DNA of 64,000 bases from Halichondria panicea (Eukaryota; Porifera; Demospongiae; Suberitida; Halichondriidae): positions 165,001 through 229,000 of the forward strand of contig NC_087390.1 in NCBI RefSeq assembly GCF_963675165.1, read 5' to 3'. The notes beneath the pieces are model-generated. The model was not told where the DNA came from. It saw nothing but the letters and a program-made list of their open reading frames with translations, and ran no database searches. The translations under genes and the position numbers were made by a program. Each line of letters begins with the position of its first letter. The first letter of the stretch is position 1. This document shows, one piece after another, positions 40,201 to 50,166 of this stretch.

Positions 40201-43200
40201 GTCAAAATTAATCGAGAAATGTACAACCTTTTCACCTGGCTTGAAATGTAAGAAAAATATGAGTCCACCATTAGCTACAGTGTACACAGTGGGACCACAC
40301 TATAGGCTCTGTACACTAGCTACAGTGTACACAGTGGGACCACACTATAGGCTCTGTACACCAGCTACAGTGGTACACAGTGGGACCACACTATAGGCTC
40401 TGTACACTAGCTACTGTGTACACAGTGGGACCACACTATAGGCTCTGTACACTAGCTACAGTGGTACACAGTGGGACCACACTATAGGCTCTGTATACTA
40501 GCTACAGTGCACACAGTGGGGACCACACTATAGACTCTGTACACTAGCTACAGTGTGCACAGTGGGACCACACTATAGGCTCTGTACACTAGCTACAGTG
40601 TACACAGTGGGACCACACTATAGGCTCTGTACACTAGCTACAGTGCACACAGAGGGACCACACTATAGGCTCTGTACACTAGCTACAGTGTGCACAGTGG
40701 GACCACACTATAGGCTCTGTACACTAGCTACAGTGCACACGGTGGGACCACACTATAGGCTCTGTACACTAGCTACAGTGCACACTGTGGGACCACGCTA
40801 TAGGCTCTGTACACTAGCTACAGTGCACACAGTGGGACCACACTATAGGCTCTGTACACTAGCTACAGTGCACACAGTGGGACCACACTATAGGCTCTGT
40901 ACACTAGCTACAGTGCAGGTCAATTTAGAGTAGCATTTCTGCTTATTTTGCTTTTAAAATTTATTTCAAGTGAGGTGATAAGAGAGGTGATAAGAACTTA
41001 ATTAGTACTGGACTTTGACCCCTAGGAGGAGGATTTGAGTAATGGTATGGATGCTGATCGTAGACGTACCTCACTGGAGAAGAAGATCCAGCACATGGAG
41101 GTTGAGATTGAGAGGCAACAAAGAGCAAGAGCTGGCGTGGAGCAGCTGGCCAAGGTCTACCGAGAACAACCTGACTTCACTGATGAGAAAGGTGCGGAGG
41201 ACGTGACCAGACAACTTGTGGAGGTAAGTCGATCAGTAGTTAATAGTCGTTTAATATTTTAATATTTCTGTTGGTTTTCCTATTAACCAATCAGTACGTT
41301 TGGTAATGCTTCAAGATGGTGTGCTGAGATCAGCGATTTTTTTTCCGGGCCAAATTGTCCATTTTCTCGGGAAAAGCGTGGTCTATATAATTATTATAAG
41401 TGGTTGTTTTTCCAGAATCAGGCCGTCTTTAGAACTAACTTTAAGAGGCCATAACTTGTGTTAGGAACGTCCGATTTCGAAGCTAAAAGTTGCATTTAGT
41501 AGCTGTTTGGTAGTGCTACAGTATGGTGTGCTTAAATCAGCGATTACTTTTGGTTCCAAATTGCCAATTTTGGGGGGAAAGCATGGGCTATATATAATAT
41601 GTGCACCTTTCTACCTGTACCTGCATGTTGTTACCCCCTCCTATGTACACACACAGGCGGACTGTCTTCTGAACATGCTCAAGGCCAACCATTTCAAGCT
41701 GCTAGGAACTCATGCCGAGATCTCCCGTGCACCACGACCTAGCAGCCACTTCTCTGACTACATCTCATCATCCACTGACAAACACGTGCGATAACATACT
41801 GCATATCTTGTATTATTCTAAGGGCCCGTTGATTGAGTTTTAAGAATCCAGCTTTTGCAACAGTAGCCTCGTTAAGTACAGCATTATCCACACACACCCA
41901 CACACACACACACATACACCCACACACACACACACACACACACCCCTCACACACACACACACCCACACATACAGAACCAGCCTGTGAGTTTTCTGAAGAT
42001 CCCTCCTGAGGAAGTAGGTGATGTCAAGTACGAGCCTCCCAGTCTGCCGAGTGGAGGGGGTGTGGCTTACAGTGGAGGAGGTGCGGCCTATAATGGAGAG
42101 GACGTGGGAGATGAGTTTGACGATCCAAACGAAGGTGGTGGTACCCTAGAGTTCGATGAGCAGGATGCAGGTGGACTTGACTGTGAGTGCATGGCCGGGA
42201 GCTAACGTACAGTGGAGCCTAATAATACAGTCATGTATCTCCCCCCCCCCTCAATGGTTCGGGGACTCTTTTAGCTGCTATAACTTGAATTCCGGGTATC
42301 CAATTTCAACAATTTTATGATTTTCTGAAAGCTTAGGAAGAGACCTTTCAAATGGTGTCATCAAAGTTCATATTTGAGAGATAAAAGTATTTGCCAATTT
42401 AGCCATACCATGGATTATAGCCCATGGTCCGAGGCCGAAAAATGACAAATTAGAGCCCCAACGAAATTTTGGATTGAAACACATCATTTGAAAGGTCTCT
42501 TTCTAAGCTTTCAGAAAATCATGAAATTTTTGATGTTGGATCAACGATACTCAAGTTATGGCTGTTGAAAGATGTTCAACTACACCCCCACCCCCTCCGT
42601 TTAATCAATCTCTTTCAAAATGTCATAACTTGAACTCGGTGAATCCAAAGTCCAAAATTTTGGGATTTTCTGAAAGCTTAGAAAAATACCTTTCAAATGG
42701 TGTCATCGAAGTTCATATTCGAGAGATAAAAGTATTTGCCAATTTAGTCGTACCATGGATTATAGCCCATGGTCCGAGGCCGAAAAATGACAAATTAGAG
42801 CCCCAACAAAATTTTGGATTGAAACACATCATTTGAAAGGTCTCTTTCTAAGCTTTCAGAAAATTATGAAATTTTTGATGTTGGATCAACGATACTCAAG
42901 TTATTGCTGTTGAAAGATGTTCATCAACTCTATATTTGTGTAGGAAAGCAATTAGACGAATGCTTAAATAGTACCTTATTTAAAGATTCCACTATTTAAT
43001 TTCCTCTCTCTCTCCACACCACACACACACACACATCCACCCACACACACACACACATCCACCCACACACACACACACATCCACCCACACACACAGATGT
43101 GGGTGAGTGTAAGGTCCTTTACGAGTATGACGCAACACAAGAGGACGAGCTAACTGTTCGTCCTGATGACATCATCAAGATTATAGAGAAGTTTGACACT

Positions 43201-43269
43201 GAGTGGTGGCAGGGAGAGGTTAACGGGCAAGTGGGGGTTTTCCCCAGCTCCTATGTTGAAGAACTGTAA
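36165..43269 (+). CDS. NOSTRIN: Nostrin (F-BAR, HR1-like, SH3)
   Basis: F-BAR adaptor; the vertebrate protein binds membranes, dynamin/N-WASP and endothelial NO synthase. Exons: 36165-36194, 36504-36589, 37721-37946, 38486-38548, 38798-38902, 39177-39311, 39875-40093, 41026-41223, 41657-41785, 41975-42182, 43097-43269; 523 residues, all in phase (human 506). The F-BAR domain occupies exons 1-7 ([20 protein letters not shown] and [17 protein letters not shown]). The [19 protein letters not shown] segment and the HR1-like helices in exon 8 closely parallel human nostrin, as does [13 protein letters not shown] Gly/Tyr-rich linker precedes a terminal SH3 (ALYDY-like [37 protein letters not shown]). 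Several acceptors are preceded by CA runs. The nostrin-specific linker makes a CIP4/TOCA or PSTPIP assignment less likely. Confidence 0.93.
36957..37330 (+). repeat. Compound (GT)n/(GTGGGTGC) repeat, NOSTRIN intron 2
   Basis: About 370 bp of GT runs punctuated by gtgggtgggtgcgtg and gtatgtgtatg blocks, suggesting higher-order duplication of a 60-80-bp segment. The long open frames on both strands are low-complexity artefacts. Confidence 0.9.
37475..37673. repeat. Foldback element, family B (NOSTRIN intron 2)
   Basis: Ends are gcagcgggtatatttcgagg and cctcgaaatatacccgctgt, which are mirror images. The internal arms continue (ataaacttccgcggaat against cgcggtacacgcttaatc). It is one of the cleanest copies of the family. 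Confidence 0.85.
38003..38095. repeat. 22-bp tandem repeat, about four copies
   Basis: The unit is gatgaagtgtccttattgaa plus ac. It lies in NOSTRIN intron 3, about 60 bp after the exon 3 donor. Confidence 0.9.
39320..39437. mobile_element. 100-bp MITE with 9-bp target site duplication (NOSTRIN intron 6)
   Basis: The element 39329-39428 has 21-bp terminal inverted repeats (tagcctcggtcccaggccga against its complement; 20 of 21 match by eye). It is flanked by identical 9-bp direct repeats caacagtac at 39320-39328 and 39429-39437. It has no coding capacity. A 9-bp duplication points to the Mutator-like group, or hAT-like if one base is shared by chance; the exact superfamily is inference. Confidence 0.88.
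39460..39740. repeat. Foldback element, family C (NOSTRIN intron 6)
   Basis: Unit from acggccataactttagttcc to attaaagttacagagcctac. The internal inverted pair gaaagcttagagagaggcct and gagctccttctaagctttc defines arms. Related copies are at about 33125-33400 (MIOS intron), 51000-51210, and partly 5460-5740 and 63060-63200. Confidence 0.75.
40264..40918 (+). repeat. 45-bp minisatellite, about 14 copies (NOSTRIN intron 7)
   Basis: The unit contains gctacagtgtacacagtggg and accacactataggctctgta. At 45 bp it is a multiple of three and one frame is open for most of it ([14 protein letters not shown] repeated), but it sits inside an intron and has no start or splice context. Confidence 0.95.
42183..43096. 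other. NOSTRIN intron 10 with two foldback family A copies
   Basis: Copies occupy roughly 42260-42570 and 42600-42920, both with the ccatggattatagcccatgg centre and joined by the C-rich linker seen elsewhere. The last 80 bp are three copies of cacatccacccacacacacac leading to the exon 11 acceptor. Confidence 0.8.
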
Positions 43270-43536
43270 CCATAGCAACCGTGAACTGACACTATTTTTA
43301 TTCTTTGTGAAATGTTGTTTTTGGCGTCTTGTATTATATTATATACATAATTATTTTTGTTAAAGCTGTGATTTATACAAAGCTTAGCTTCTTGTAGCTC
43401 TCTAGCATGTTATGAGCATCTTCCGTGTGCTTTAATATTATTCTTATCATTGTTTCAAACATGATGTGTGGAATATACATGATTGACATCATTATACGTC
43501 TGCTTAAAATTAATTTAAACAAAAATAATAAGTAAT

Positions 43537-45643
43537 CTAATGTTTACTCAACAATTCCTTAAATTGGGTCACTAAAGTCCTCAATCCATGGAGATAATCG
43601 TCATCACAACCGACTGGGAAGGGGGTGTCCCCAAAACTGCTATGCACGCCATGAGCAAAGTCTATCATTCGCACATCTACTCGTTTCCTTAGTACTGCCA
43701 GAGGGGCTTTGTGCATCATGTGATCTGCTGCATTTAACAAGTGACCATTTGCAGTTTGGCCATTAATGATGGTTGAGGTTTTGTCGGTAATTTGAGATAG
43801 TCCATTTTGTTGCGAGTGTGGGTGGGATGATGTGAGGCCACACCCACTTTCTTCAGCCCCTTCATAAATGATGAGTAGAGAGCTGGAGAAGAAGCGATAT
43901 GAATCCTGTCTCTGGATGACGTCCACGAGTTCCTCCAGTGTACCAATGATGGCTGACAGTAGCTCAGACCTGAACCTCACTCCATTGTGAAGGAAGGAGC
44001 GCAACTCTTCACGGAAACCATCCTCACTCAAACTGCGACCATAGTACTTGTTCCTAAACACGAATTCATTTCGGGAAGCATCGTACTTCTGTGTGTGTGT
44101 GTGTGTGTGTGCGTGCGTGTGCATGCGTGTGTGTGTGCGTGTGTGTGTGCGTGTGCGTATGTGTGTGGGTGTGTGTGTGTGGGTGTGTGGGTGTGTGTGC
44201 ATGGCATGAATGGACTGTTCTAGCTCTTACAGTCGTCGGTATAGTGAAAATACTTGACACAATTTACACAATTTGCATACCTTAAACAAAATAATAAACA
44301 ACAGGTGAAAGAGTCTGGCTATACACCCCATGACTCCCGTACCTGTGTGCCTCCCAGCCTACACCCAATGACTCCCGTACCTGTGTGCCTCCCAGCCTAC
44401 ACCCAATGACTCCCGTACCTGTGTACCTCCCAGCCTATACCTAATGACTCCCGTACCTGTGTGCCTCCCAGCCTACACCCAATGACTCCCGTACCTGTGT
44501 ACCTCCCAGCCTATACCTAATGACTCCCGTACCTGTGTGCCTCCCAGCCTACACCCAATGACTCCCGTACCTGTGTGCCTCCCAGCCTACACCCAATGAC
44601 TCCCGTACCTGTGTGCCTCCCAGCCTACACCCAATGACTCCCGTACCTGTGTGCCTCCCAGCCTACACCCCATGACTCCCGTACCTGTGTGCCTCCCAGC
44701 CTCAGGTGCAGTGTCCCAGTGGTGGAGTTCTCCTTTATCTGTTGGTGACGTAGCCGCTTCTCCGAGTCGTGGTCGTCATGGTTCCCATAGCCCACCTTGA
44801 GGTCCATTATACACGGATAGGTGAATCGAGACGTCAAATTCTCCAGTACAATATACTCTAAAGAAAATAGGTCAGAAATTAAGGAAGAGATACAATAGAC
44901 ACACAGGAACTAACTACAACCAATGCTGTATAGCTGGAAGGAGGTGCATCAAAAGCTGTGTATGAAGCCATCTAGTATTATTACCTTGCTGTACAGTGTC
45001 CAACTTGTCTCCCAGTGCAGTCAGTTTCTTTGTGGACACCTTTGTGCACTGTTGACACCACGGGCTCATGTAGTCCTTGTCTCCATCTGAGGGAACACAA
45101 GTCAATAGCTGATACTAAATTGTACGGATTTTGGTGAAAATGTGGGTTCCAAATATAAGTGAGTGATCAACAAGGAAATTTACTTGCTCCAAGCGGGTAA
45201 AAACTAACCTGCTAACAAAACCTAGAGGACTTCCCAGTGACACACACACTGAGCTAGAGGACTTCCCAGTGACACACACACTGAGCTAGAGGACTCCCCA
45301 GTGACACACACACTGAGCTAGAGGACTTCCCAGTGACACACACACTGAGCTAGAGGACTCCCCAGTGACACACACACTGAGCTAGAGGACTTCCCAGTGA
45401 CACACACACTGAGCTAGAGGACTCCCCAGTGACACACACACTGAGCTAGAGGACTTCCCAGTGACACACACACTGAGCTAGAGGACTTCCCAGTGACACA
45501 CACACTGAGCTAGAGGACTTCCCAGTGACACACACACTGAGCTAGAGATGACCTATCCATTACTAATAGGGCAATGTCGATTAGTGTCTCCCCTTAAATT
45601 AAATCACTGCACACAGACACACACACACACACGTACACCCACA

Positions 45644-45696
<53 letters not shown>

Positions 45697-46289
45697 ACAG
45701 TGAGCTTGATACTATTGCTAGGCTACTCATCTTTACCGGCTGAGATCCTCTCTTCATCCTGCGATGTCACACTGAAGCCTGTGCTAGCCTTGAGTGTCTG
45801 CTTGGCTAGTACAGATCCTCCACCAATGTCTTGATGAGGGTAGGCCAGGACACGTATCTCTCCAGTGGTCTGCCTCTCAAAGCACACTGACACCACTCCT
45901 GTGTAATGAATGATGAATATTAGAACTTGTAATAACATTTACATTAGATTGTAGTTTGTACATGAAATCAACGAGCTACCTCAATCTAAAATAAAATAAA
46001 ATGAATGCAATAACTTCTACACACACACACATACACAAACTGTACCTATGTATGCACATGTACACATGGCTGTGACCCTATAGCAACCCTCACCATGGTA
46101 GACTGCTGTGAAGGTTTTGAGCTCTTCTGATAAACTCTCATAGAATTTATTCTCCCTGAGAACCAGTGGCTTGCAAACGCACTCTCCAAACTTCATCAAT
46201 TGGAACTGCCCGCCTACTTGATGTCTGTAGCCCTCCAGCACCACGGAGCCTTGTCTCACTAGCTCTTCCATCAGTGAACTATTAGCCAT
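43537..46289 (-). CDS. IP6K: Inositol hexakisphosphate kinase, copy 1
   Basis: Pyrophosphorylates InsP6 to InsP7 using ATP. Minus-strand exons: 46289-46094, 45898-45737, 45086-44985, 44857-44685, 44088-43537; 394 residues, in phase. Family signatures: [14 protein letters not shown] and VCKPL near the N-terminus, GVVSVCFE, the inositol-binding PxxxDxKxG as [32 protein letters not shown], and the catalytic DVRMIDFAH. The C-terminal DDDYLHGL differs from the usual DxGYxxGL. Exon 4 ends inside a minisatellite (44321-44700). The last exon is almost identical to that of the divergent paralogue at 46533-49909 while the other exons are very different. The spacing to the 3' end of NOSTRIN is 267 bp (convergent). 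Confidence 0.93.
44321..44700 (-). repeat. 38-bp minisatellite, about ten copies, spanning the IP6K copy 1 exon 4 donor
   Basis: On the minus (sense) strand each unit reads about ggctgggaggcacacaggta then cgggagtcattgggtgta. Its first part duplicates the last bases of exon 4 and its GTACGG donor, so the array contains around ten copies of an exon end plus 5' splice site. Confidence 0.93.
45208..45545 (-). repeat. 32-bp minisatellite, about ten copies (IP6K copy 1 intron 2)
   Basis: The unit contains gctagaggacttcccagtga and cacacacactga. Some copies have ctccccag for cttcccag, alternating in part, which suggests 64-bp higher-order duplication. A (CA)n run follows at about 45605-45695. Confidence 0.95.
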
Positions 46290-46532
46290 CTCTTTGTCTT
46301 TCCACCACCTTCACAATTGAGGGGGCAGCACTCTAGATTAGTCTAGTCTCGCGCACCACCCCTTATATTTTCTATCAGAACACAGGCCGTTTTTATTTTG
46401 AGCTGGTGCGAGACTAACAATCTGTCTATAGTCAGCACAAAATAAGGAGGTGTGTCTGCTGGAGGGTTGTGTCCAGTTTTAATTATATATACACAGCTAG
46501 CTAGCTCAAGACTCTGGTCTACTTGCTTCTCC
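46290..46532. promoter_or_regulatory. Divergent promoter of the two IP6K genes
   Basis: 243 bp separate the ATGs of the head-to-head paralogues. It contains an inverted pair of tagtctcgcgcaccac-type and gtgcgagactaa sequences (about 46337-46352 and 46402-46416), so the region is partly palindromic, as expected at the axis of an inverted duplication. Confidence 0.6.
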
Positions 46533-48743
46533 ATGGCTAGTCTACTTGAGAGGTTGGAGAAGGAAGGCTCTGCTCCACTGGAACCATATGGCCACCAAGT
46601 GGGAGGCCATCATCTCCTGGTCAAGTATGGCAATGAGTGTATCTGCAAACCAATGGACGATAAAGAACGTGGTTTCTATGAGAGCTTCTCACCAGAGCTG
46701 AGAATATTCACTCCTAGTTACTACGGTATGATAATAATGCAACCAAGGGCTCTGTACGTATAGATCCATATGAAATGCCATTTCCATTTCCATTTCAAAT
46801 GGAGCTAATTAGTTTTGCATTGCGATCTTCAGATTTATACGTAATTATAAATAGGAGTGATGACTGTGTCTCTGAAGAGATTGCCCTCAGGGGAGGTCCA
46901 GATCACGGGTTACCCTCGGCAATCGGCCACCTCTCCCAGCAAACAGTTCACCTGCTCTACTCATGGTAGCATTCTGGGTGGAGAAAACTCTATTACCTCA
47001 AAAGCAACTAGTAAGTGAACGCTGCAATCTGATTGGGCTGCGATATTTCTACAGTAAGAACAAACTGTGACATGACAGTGGTTCCCCTACACAAGATATA
47101 CTATTTTTCAGCTATAGACAGTTTACATAGCTATTATTATCAACTGCCTAATTAATTTAGTAATTATCAGTGTCTATTGTAGGCGATTCTAAAGGTGCCT
47201 GCCTAACATTATAAAATAGAACATCCATAACGGCCATAACCATTGGTCGAAAATCGTTGATTTTATGATTTTATGAAACCTTAGAAAGATACCTTTCAAA
47301 TGGTGTATTTAAAGTTCATATTTAAGAGATAAAAGTATTTGCCAATTTGGTGATACCATGGATTATAGCCCATGGTCCGAGGCTGAAAAATGACAAATTA
47401 AGGCCCGGACAAAATTTTGGATTGAAACACATCATTTGAAAGGTATTTTTCTAAGCTTTCAGAAATCCTAAAATTTTTGAAATTGGATCAACTGTACTCA
47501 AGTTATGGCTGTTGAAAGACACCCCCCCCTCCGTTTAATCAACCTCTTTTAGCTGCCATAACTTAAATTCTGTGGATCCAAAGTCAAAAATTTTAGGATT
47601 TTCGGAAAGCTTGGAAAAATACCTTTCAAATGGTGTCATCAAATTTCATATTTGAGAGATAAAAGTATTTGCCAATTTAGCCGTACCATGGATTATAGCC
47701 CATGGTCCGAGGCTGAAAAATGACAAATTAGGGCCCGGACAAAATTTTGGATTGAAACACATCATTTGAAAGGTATTTTTCTAAGCTTTCAGAAAATCAT
47801 AAAATTTTTGAAATTGGATCAACTGTACTCAAGTTATGGCTGTTGAAAGACACCCCCCCCTCCGTTTAATCAACCTCTTTTAGCTGCCATAACTTAAATT
47901 CTGTGGATCCAAAGTCAAAAATTTTAGGATTTTCGGAAAGCTTGGAAAAATACCTTTCAAATGGTGTCATCAAATTTCATATTTGAGAGATAAAAGTATT
48001 TGCCAATTTAGCCGTACCATGGATTATAGCCCATGGTCCGAGGCTGAAAAATGACAAATTAGGGCCCGGACAAAATTTTGGATTGAAACACATCATTTGA
48101 AAGGTATTTTTCTAAGCTTTCAGAAAATCCTAAAAATGTTGACATTGGATCAACAGTACTCAAGTTATGGCTGTTGAAAGATGTTCAACTACACCCCCAC
48201 ACCTCCGTTTAATCAATGTCTTTCAGCTGCCATAACTTGAATTTCGTGGATCCAATTTCAATGATTTTATGATAAGCTTAGAAAGATAAAAGTATTTGCC
48301 AATTTTCCCATGGTATCAAATTTATGGCCTGTTCAAAATTTAAGATTTGAGCATATCATCTGAATGGACATGCAGAGGCTTACACGCACACAGCTAGTAG
48401 CGCATCTCTTAACCTGTTTGACCGGAGCAGTGACTATAGTTTTGATATTTGTATGATCTCAGATGGGGCTAGCTACGTGAATCCATGGAGTCAAGAGTTT
48501 GCTAAGATTGTTGAGGAGATGCTAGTCACCCAGGAGAATGGGACCAACTCATACAGCACAGGTTAGGTTAGCATGACAACCTTCTACTATATTTTTCGGT
48601 TTGATCGATGGATTTTAAGTAGTCTCGTCATGTGATAGAATTTTCCTTAATACATGCAGAATACATTGCACTTTCAGGCCTAAATTTTTCAGAAAAGCCT
48701 TTGTGTTTTCTCGGAAATTGAAAGGTAACTTTGACTGCCCAGG

Positions 48744-48821
<78 letters not shown>

Positions 48822-49909
48822 CCAGGATTGTCCATTTTCACAACTAAAATGTGCATTTAGTAAGTGTCTATGTATATCTATAATTATAAATATTATGTTT
48901 AGTGTGCATCTAGCATCTGCAAACTGCCATTAATTTTGTATATGAATATTAGAAGGAGCCAGTCTCTATGGTAAACTTTAGTCTCCCCCCCACACCCACA
49001 CCCGCAGACTATGTAGTGCTGGAGAACCTGACGTCCAAGTTCTCCGCCCCCTCAGTATTGGACCTCAAAGTGGGCACTAGGCAACACAGCGACACGGCAT
49101 CAGAGGAGAAGATACGAAAACACTCGGAAACCTGCACCAACTCAACCTCTGGATCCTTGGGTGTGCGCATGTGTGGCATGCAGGTACGTGAGTATGAATA
49201 TGCCTCAGGGCTTCTATGTATACATAGATTTAAGTTGGTAATCAGTATGTTTATGCGTGATGGACTAAACTTTTGAAATCCTCTATATACTACCGTATAG
49301 CGCAAAATTTTCGAGGCACTTAAATTTCGTGGAATGGCCTCTAAAAACATTTCTAGTTTTCGTGGAGGATTGCTAATCCACGAAAACAGGCCCTCTTGAA
49401 AATTTCGCTCTATACAGTATAATTATTATAACAGTATTGTCTATTCTAATCATCCCCCTCCCCTACAGAAATATGACGCTGCTAAGAATGAATACGTTTT
49501 CAGAGACAAGTACTATGGTCGCAGTTTGAGTGAAGATGGTTTCCGTGAAGAGTTGCGCTCCTTCCTTCACAACGGAGTGAGGTTCAGGTCTGAGTTACTG
49601 TCAGCCATCATTGGTACACTAGAGGAACTCGTGGACGTCATCCAGAGACAGGATTCATATCGCTTCTTCTCCAGCTCTCTACTCATCATTTATGATGGGG
49701 CCGAAGAAAGTGGGTGTAGCCTCACATCATCCCACCCATACACACCACCACAAGGTCTAACGGACACGCGGAGAATGGTTGATATCAGGATGATAGACTT
49801 CAACAATTGTACAGCACCGGATAAAGACAGCAACCGTTACCCTGGTCCTGACAGAGGATATCTACTGGGACTCCATTCTATCATTGACACATTCTCTAAG
49901 ATGCTTTGA
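46533..49909 (+). CDS. IP6K: Inositol hexakisphosphate kinase, copy 2
   Basis: Same family and reaction as copy 1. Exons: 46533-46725, 46855-47010, 48463-48561, 49008-49183, 49469-49909; 354 residues, in phase, with the same intron positions as copy 1. Signatures are HQVGGHHLLVKYGN, CICKPM, PSVLDLKVG (the PxxxDxKxG motif), [20 protein letters not shown] and DIRMIDF. Position 4 of the catalytic IDFAH is changed (IDFNNC), so His is lost; the essential Asp remains. The C-terminal DRGYLLGL is canonical, unlike copy 1. It may retain activity, but the two copies differ at several family-conserved positions. Its 3' end is 257 bp from the convergent ankyrin gene. Confidence 0.93.
47215..48345. repeat. 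Tandem foldback family A copies (IP6K copy 2 intron 2)
   Basis: Three nearly identical units (about 47230-47515, 47540-47850, 47880-48185) and a truncated fourth, each with ccatggattatagcccatgg. They are more similar to each other than to the copies in other genes, which indicates local amplification. Confidence 0.85.
48744..48820 (+). repeat. (GT)n microsatellite (IP6K copy 2 intron 3)
   Basis: About 38 uninterrupted GT units, flanked on both sides by cccagga (tgcccaggatgtg and tgcccaggattg), i.e. a short duplication around the repeat as at 2547-2812. Confidence 0.9.
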
Positions 49910-50166
49910 ATTTTATTATTTATACTTGTACATTTTTTGTGTGTATGTTCATATTTTGTTTAAACTCTTGACATTAGTTTTAACCTTAATAATATGTACA
50001 GAACTTTGTAATTTGGTTGAGAGGAAGTTAAAAAATTCATCCAAATTTTAAATTTCCCAGACTATTAATATTGTCACCAATTACCATATGGATAAAAAAT
50101 GAATTGATCTTTGAATTATATCAAGCAATCATATAAAAAACGAATGGAGTCAATATAATTATAGAG

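Noticed and set aside
40264-40918. CRISPR-like regular array
   Set aside because: The 45-bp units are contiguous with no distinct spacers, and the context is an intron of a eukaryotic gene.
42558-42836. 92-codon open frame within the foldback element
   Set aside because: Falls entirely inside family A repeat sequence whose other copies do not preserve the frame.
45208-45545. CRISPR-like regular array
   Set aside because: Contiguous 32-bp tandem units without spacers; it is a minisatellite.
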